A stretch of 64,000 nt of DNA from an uncultured Paracoccaceae bacterium (lineage in GTDB: Bacteria > Pseudomonadota > Alphaproteobacteria > Rhodobacterales > Rhodobacteraceae). The notes beneath the pieces were generated by a model. The model was given only the letters and a program-made list of their open reading frames with translations, did no database searches and was not told the DNA's origin. Location: contig OY288157.1 of assembly GCA_958439195.1 (NCBI GenBank), positions 372,001-436,000 on the forward strand, given 5' to 3'. Positions 60,378 through 64,000 of this stretch are shown here, in pieces; the first letter of the stretch is position 1; each line of letters begins with the position of its first letter. The position numbers and the translations under genes were made by a program.

Positions 60378-61409
60378 CTACCTTTTCCCGAGCGCCACAA
60401 GAAAGAAGCGGCGCAAGGGTTCAATCAGATCGAAAAGGAAGGTGCGCTTGTTGAAATAGTTGTCCGTGACACCGAACACTGGTTGCAGGTTTTGCCCTTT
60501 GTAAAAGGTGCCAAACAGATGGTCCCATATCGAAAAGATAACGCCATAGTTCTTGTCCCAGTGCTCTTCGACAAGGGAATGGTGAATACGATGGGTGCGT
60601 GGGGATATCAGGACATAATCCAGCCAGCCAAAGTGCCAGTCAAAATCCGAATGGAACCAGACATTTACCAACGAGACCAGCAACCAAAAGGAAATGAACT
60701 GCTCGATCGGGGCACCAAGAACAGCAAGCGGAATTGATGACAGCGCAGTCTGCATCGCCTTTTCAAAAGGATGGTCTCGAACACCGGTGATCAGGTTCAT
60801 TTCCGTTGCAGCATGGTGGAATTTATGAATTTCCCACAAGGCGCGGGATTCATGCGAAATGCGATGGAACCAATAATAGATGAAATCCTGAACCACGAGA
60901 TAAATCATGAACTGGACAACCGGGTTCGGCACATTGGCAAAAAGGTTAAAATTCAAATTTGCCTGAACCAACGCAAAAACAAACAGCGGGCCAAGCAACA
61001 TAAGCGCCTGCATCACAAAGGCATCCAGCGCCAATCGGTTGTAAACGAACATGTAAAAGTCAGTCCGCGCCGTCTTGTTGCCCACCATTCTGGACAGACG
61101 ATAAAGCGATGACGCATGCCAGCCTTTGTCTATGGACCGCTTCTGCCATCCGTGAATGCCGATTTCGATAACAAGTGAGAAAAGATAAATTCCTGTGATC
61201 GCCGCGTTGAAAGGATTGACCAACAGTCCAACCCAATCACGGTTAAGAACTTCATTCCAAATGCGATCAACCTGATACATCACAAGGCTTCTGACCCAAC
61301 GAAGCACAGCCCCGGCAATTGCGACCACGTCGAAGCCGAGTACCGTTTGGGCAAGAACAAAGAGTATTAAACAAAGCACCATTACAACGAACGCTGTAAT
61401 TCGCCGCAT
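60378..61409 (-). CDS. Sterol desaturase/fatty acid hydroxylase family membrane protein
   Basis: A 343-residue integral membrane enzyme of the di-iron fatty-acid hydroxylase superfamily (ERG3 type). The histidine boxes are HRISHE (H-x3-H), HKFHHAATEMN (H-x2-HH) and HRIHHSLVEEHWDKNYG near the C-terminus, with the late HDxxH-like box read as ISPRTHRIHH. Hydrophobic segments lie before and between the boxes. It hydroxylates or desaturates a lipid; bacterial relatives act on hopanoids, carotenoids or ornithine lipids. The gene is clearly poorer in GC than its neighbours (near 48%), which suggests acquisition from elsewhere. The ATG at 61409 begins just ahead of the first membrane segment. Confidence 0.88.
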   Translation of the reverse strand: MRRITAFVVMVLCLILFVLAQTVLGFDVVAIAGAVLRWVRSLVMYQVDRIWNEVLNRDWVGLLVNPFNAAITGIYLFSLVIEIGIHGWQKRSIDKGWHASSLYRLSRMVGNKTARTDFYMFVYNRLALDAFVMQALMLLGPLFVFALVQANLNFNLFANVPNPVVQFMIYLVVQDFIYYWFHRISHESRALWEIHKFHHAATEMNLITGVRDHPFEKAMQTALSSIPLAVLGAPIEQFISFWLLVSLVNVWFHSDFDWHFGWLDYVLISPRTHRIHHSLVEEHWDKNYGVIFSIWDHLFGTFYKGQNLQPVFGVTDNYFNKRTFLFDLIEPLRRFFLVALGKR

Positions 61410-61712
61410 TCAGTTTGCCTGGTTGATTTCATTGCCGTCGAAACAAGGCACTTTTTAAAGGCACGGCAGTCTGGCACCGCACTCGCCTTTCACGTGTGAT
61501 GGAATACCGCATGCGTTGCGCGATGACGAGACGACTCTCAATCCGGGAACCAGAACACACCGACCAAATCCTGGGCGACCGATGAACCAACCGACATCTT
61601 GTGGTCAGGCCATACCAGATGCGAAGGATCGCCTCGTTTGATTGATCCTGTGCAACCAGCCTGTTAGCCTTTGCAAATGGATGTCTAACCATCCGAACAA
61701 ACGGAGATTGCT
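61410..61712. other. Intergenic region without a recognisable gene
   Basis: A 303-base gap between divergent genes. A minus-strand frame at 61429-61692 is open, but its product (basic, cysteine- and arginine-rich) has no recognisable pattern and no ribosome site. The promoters of the desaturase gene and of the GlsB-like gene must lie here. Confidence 0.5.
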
Positions 61713-61967
61713 ATGGGTATCGAAAGTCTTTTGGTCATGTTGTTGATTGGCGCAGTCGCAGGTTGGCTGGCCGGAAAGCTGGTAGCCGGAGGTGGCTATG
61801 GGCTGTTGGGCAACATCGTGATCGGCATTCTCGGCGCTGTCGTGGCCAGCTTTCTGCTGCCACAGATCGGGTTCGGCCTGGGTGGTGGAATCATTCCGGC
61901 GATCATCCATTCAACCATCGGCGCCGTGATCCTGCTGTTCGTGATCCGGTTGATCAAACGGGCGTAA
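61713..61967 (+). CDS. GlsB/YeaQ/YmgE-family stress membrane protein
   Basis: An 84-residue protein of the transglycosylase-associated (GlsB/YeaQ/YmgE) family. It has three hydrophobic segments rich in glycine: ESLLVMLLIGAVAGWLAGKLV, YGLLGNIVIGILGAVVASFLL and IIHSTIGAVILLFVIRLI. The G-x-x-G-N-I-V-I-G-I-x-G-A motif is diagnostic. These proteins are induced by general stress, but their activity is unknown. The ATG has CGGAG seven bases ahead. A strong terminator follows. Confidence 0.92.
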   Translation: MGIESLLVMLLIGAVAGWLAGKLVAGGGYGLLGNIVIGILGAVVASFLLPQIGFGLGGGIIPAIIHSTIGAVILLFVIRLIKRA

Positions 61968-61986
61968 CATCTTGTAGCAAATGCAA

Positions 61987-62016
61987 AACGGCCCCCACCT
62001 AATGGTGGGGGCCGTT
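61987..62016. terminator. Bidirectional terminator (GlsB-like gene / nrdJ)
   Basis: AACGGCCCCCACC (61987-61999) and GGTGGGGGCCGTT (62004-62016) form a perfect 13-bp stem with a TAAT loop, between the ends of two convergent genes. The T-run is short on both sides. Confidence 0.85.
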
Positions 62017-62042
62017 CCCTTTCGGGTTGCCGGAATAGCAGA

Positions 62043-64000
62043 TCAGCTACATCCGCTCGTGCCGCCGCAAGTGTTGCACTTCATGCAGGTGCCGTTGCGC
62101 ACCAGCGTGTAGTTCCCGCACTCGCCGCAGGGATCACCTTCGTAACCCTGCATTTTCGCCTTGACCCGCGCGTCCATGCTGACCGTGCCGGTGCCCAGCG
62201 CCGTCGCGGCACCGCTCATGGTTTCCGGGACCAGCGCACCCAGGGCAGCGATCGGATCAGTTCCGGTGGCAAAGGACGACGCGCCCATTCCACCCTGAAA
62301 CACCACCAACTCTTGCGGCAGACGCTTGCGCAGATACCCGGTGGAACTGATGGAACGCAGCAGTTCCACTGACTTGGATGCCGCCGACTCGCTCACTTCA
62401 CCAAAGTTGCGCTTGCCCTCATCCTCGCCCCGCCCCAGGTCATCAAAGGCATGGCCTTGGGGTTTGACATGGGCCAGGTCCGTCCGGTCCAGATAGCTGA
62501 CCGCCAGTTCGCGGAAGATATAGTCAAGGATCGACGTCGCATTCTTGATTGAATCGTTGCCCTGCACCATGCCCGCCGGTTCAAAACGGGTGAAGGTAAA
62601 CGCCTCGACAAACTCTTCCAGCGGCACGCCGTATTGCAGGCCCACCGACACGGCGATGGCGAAGTTGTTCATCATCGCACGGAAGCCAGCGCCTTCCTTG
62701 TGCATGTCGATGAAAATTTCGCCCAGCCGCCCGTCGCCATATTCGCCGGTCCGCAAATAGACCTTGTGACCGCCGACGATAGCTTTCTGGGTATACCCCT
62801 TGCGACGTTCCGGAAGCTTTTCGCGGTTGGTGCGGATGATTTCCTTGATGATGATCTTCTCAACGATCTTTTCAGCAAGAACCGTGGCCTTTTCCTGCGC
62901 AGATCCGGTGGACAGGATTTCTTCGGCCTCCTCGTCATCTTCGACCAGCGCCGATGCCAGAGGCTGCGACAGCTTTGATCCATCGCGGTAAAGGGCATTG
63001 GCCTTGATGCCCAGGCTCCAGGACAATTCATAGGCGGCCAGCGTTTCGCCTATGGTGGCGGAATTCGGCATGTTGATTGTCTTGGAAATCGCGCCCGAGA
63101 TAAAGCTTTGCGCCGCCGCCATCATGTAGATGTGCGATTCCACCGAAAGATAGCGTTTGCCCGTCTTGCCGCAGGGGTTGGCGCAATCAAAGACCGAATA
63201 ATGTTCGGGCTTCAGGAAAGGCGCGTTTTCCAGCGTCATCGTTCCGCAGACATGGTCATTTGCGGCATCGATCTGGGCTTTGGTGAAGCCAAGATGGCGC
63301 AGCAGATCAAAGGTTGGGTCTGCCAGTTTTTCCGCCGGAATGCCCAGCGATCCCTTGCAGAAGTCTTCGCCCAGCGTCCACTGATTGAACACGAAGCGGA
63401 TGTCGAATGCCGACGGCAGCGCCGCATCGATCTTTTCCAACTCGCGCGGGCCAAAGCCATGCCCGATCAGCGACGTGTGGTTGATGCCCGGACAGTTGCC
63501 AAGGCTGCCGTGGCCCACGGCATGGGCCACAATCTCGGCCACCTGCGATGACGGATAGCCAAGCATTTCCAGCGCGGCAGGAACCGATTGGTTGATGATC
63601 TTGAAGTAACCGCCGCCTGCCAGCTTCTTGAACTTCACCAGCGCAAAGTCCGGCTCGATCCCCGTGGTGTCGCAATCCATGACAAGGCCGATGGTGCCAG
63701 TCGGCGCGATCACCGTGGTCTGCGCATTGCGATAGCCGTGCGCCTCACCCAAGGACAACGCCTCATCCCAAGCGGATTTCGCAAGAGCAACAAGAGTTTG
63801 ATCCGGGCAGTTCGCACTGTCGAGCGGAACTGGGTTTACGTTCACCGCCTCATAGCCGGTGGTCGCGCCGTGTGCGGCGCGGCGATGGTTGCGGATCACC
63901 CGCAGCATGTGATCGGCATTGCGCTTGTAACCGGGGAATGCGCCCAACTCGGCCGCCATCTCAGCCGAGGTGGCATAGGAAATACCAGTCATCAGCGCCG
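62043..64000 (-). CDS. nrdJ: Adenosylcobalamin-dependent ribonucleotide reductase NrdJ, C-terminal part
   Basis: The minus-strand frame is open to the window edge (codons continue beyond the ATG at 63992), so at least 650 C-terminal residues are seen and the start is missing. It is a class II reductase, which needs vitamin B12 and makes deoxyribonucleotides with or without oxygen. Seen here are the catalytic-domain stretches VIAPTGTIGLVMDCDTTGIEPDF, DHVCGTMTLENAPFLKPEHY and INMPNSATIGETLAAYELSWSLGIKANALYRDG, and a C-terminal zinc-finger-like tail CGECGNYTLVRNGTCMKCNTCG with the redox-active cysteines. This two-CxxC tail is typical of alphaproteobacterial NrdJ. A cobalamin riboswitch could sit upstream, outside the window. 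Confidence 0.95.
   Translation of the reverse strand, partial: ALMTGISYATSAEMAAELGAFPGYKRNADHMLRVIRNHRRAAHGATTGYEAVNVNPVPLDSANCPDQTLVALAKSAWDEALSLGEAHGYRNAQTTVIAPTGTIGLVMDCDTTGIEPDFALVKFKKLAGGGYFKIINQSVPAALEMLGYPSSQVAEIVAHAVGHGSLGNCPGINHTSLIGHGFGPRELEKIDAALPSAFDIRFVFNQWTLGEDFCKGSLGIPAEKLADPTFDLLRHLGFTKAQIDAANDHVCGTMTLENAPFLKPEHYSVFDCANPCGKTGKRYLSVESHIYMMAAAQSFISGAISKTINMPNSATIGETLAAYELSWSLGIKANALYRDGSKLSQPLASALVEDDEEAEEILSTGSAQEKATVLAEKIVEKIIIKEIIRTNREKLPERRKGYTQKAIVGGHKVYLRTGEYGDGRLGEIFIDMHKEGAGFRAMMNNFAIAVSVGLQYGVPLEEFVEAFTFTRFEPAGMVQGNDSIKNATSILDYIFRELAVSYLDRTDLAHVKPQGHAFDDLGRGEDEGKRNFGEVSESAASKSVELLRSISSTGYLRKRLPQELVVFQGGMGASSFATGTDPIAALGALVPETMSGAATALGTGTVSMDARVKAKMQGYEGDPCGECGNYTLVRNGTCMKCNTCGGTSGCS

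Noticed and set aside
61429..61692. An 87-codon minus-strand open frame upstream of the desaturase gene
   Set aside because: The product is arginine- and serine-rich without pattern, and the region should hold two divergent promoters.

Overview
The window is a 64 kb, high-GC (about 60-65% by eye) piece of an alphaproteobacterial chromosome, most probably from the family Rhodobacteraceae (Rhodobacter/Gemmobacter/Tabrizicola-like). The evidence is the unbroken dusB(nifR3)-ntrB-ntrC-ntrY-ntrX-trkA-trkH-hfq-hflX block, a fused ispDF, NtrC and NtrX proteins without the sigma54 contact loop, a B12-dependent ribonucleotide reductase, and two lineage-specific small-domain families (DUF6456 and DUF6477). 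Genus level cannot be fixed from the sequence alone.

Layout. 1-1831: tail of a class III CoA-transferase, then a divergent quinone-oxidoreductase-like gene and HxlR regulator around a clear palindrome. 1880-13846: one long minus-strand cluster for nitrogen sensing, potassium uptake and RNA-level control. 14039-22093: isoprenoid, lipid and NMN enzymes (ispDF, pgpA, pncC), an esterase, a CoQ-binding protein, hpt, a diheme cytochrome c, a porin, lipA and a LysE-type exporter. 22106-35064: a DUF6456/DUF6477 divergent pair, an MttB-family methyltransferase, guaA, a dehydrogenase, a DMT exporter, a FadL-like protein, a P-loop ATPase, metA, a lipoprotein hydrolase, ppk2 and a TetR regulator. 35090-37859: a polyamine-type ABC transporter without its binding protein. 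38009-43087: an unknown small gene, a MocR regulator facing a DUF1127 gene, rplM-rpsI, an SseB protein and a uracil-DNA glycosylase. 43214-47944: an NhaA-like protein with altered catalytic residues, followed by capsule export genes kpsT-kpsE and the Kdo synthase kdsA. 48018-49813: a CxxC protein of unknown function coupled to a flavoprotein.

49916-53740 looks like an eroded accessory island: a tRNA-Gln, a GNAT/polysaccharide-deacetylase pair of lower GC, the tail of an Mrr-type restriction nuclease, a broken polymerase-like gene and a deleted IS3-family transposase. 53741-60082 is a complete minus-strand sugar operon (TIM-barrel isomerase, binding protein, ATPase, permease, RpiR regulator, PfkB kinase) with a probable operator in front. 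60378-64000 holds a low-GC sterol-desaturase-family membrane enzyme, a GlsB/YeaQ stress membrane protein and most of nrdJ, which runs off the window.

No CRISPR array, intact prophage or clearly new multi-gene system was found. The observations most worth following are the NhaA homolog lacking the Asp-Asp pair, the nested palindrome with a CtrA-like box between the DUF6456 and DUF6477 genes, the decayed defence/mobile island next to tRNA-Gln, and the unassigned GNAT-deacetylase pair.
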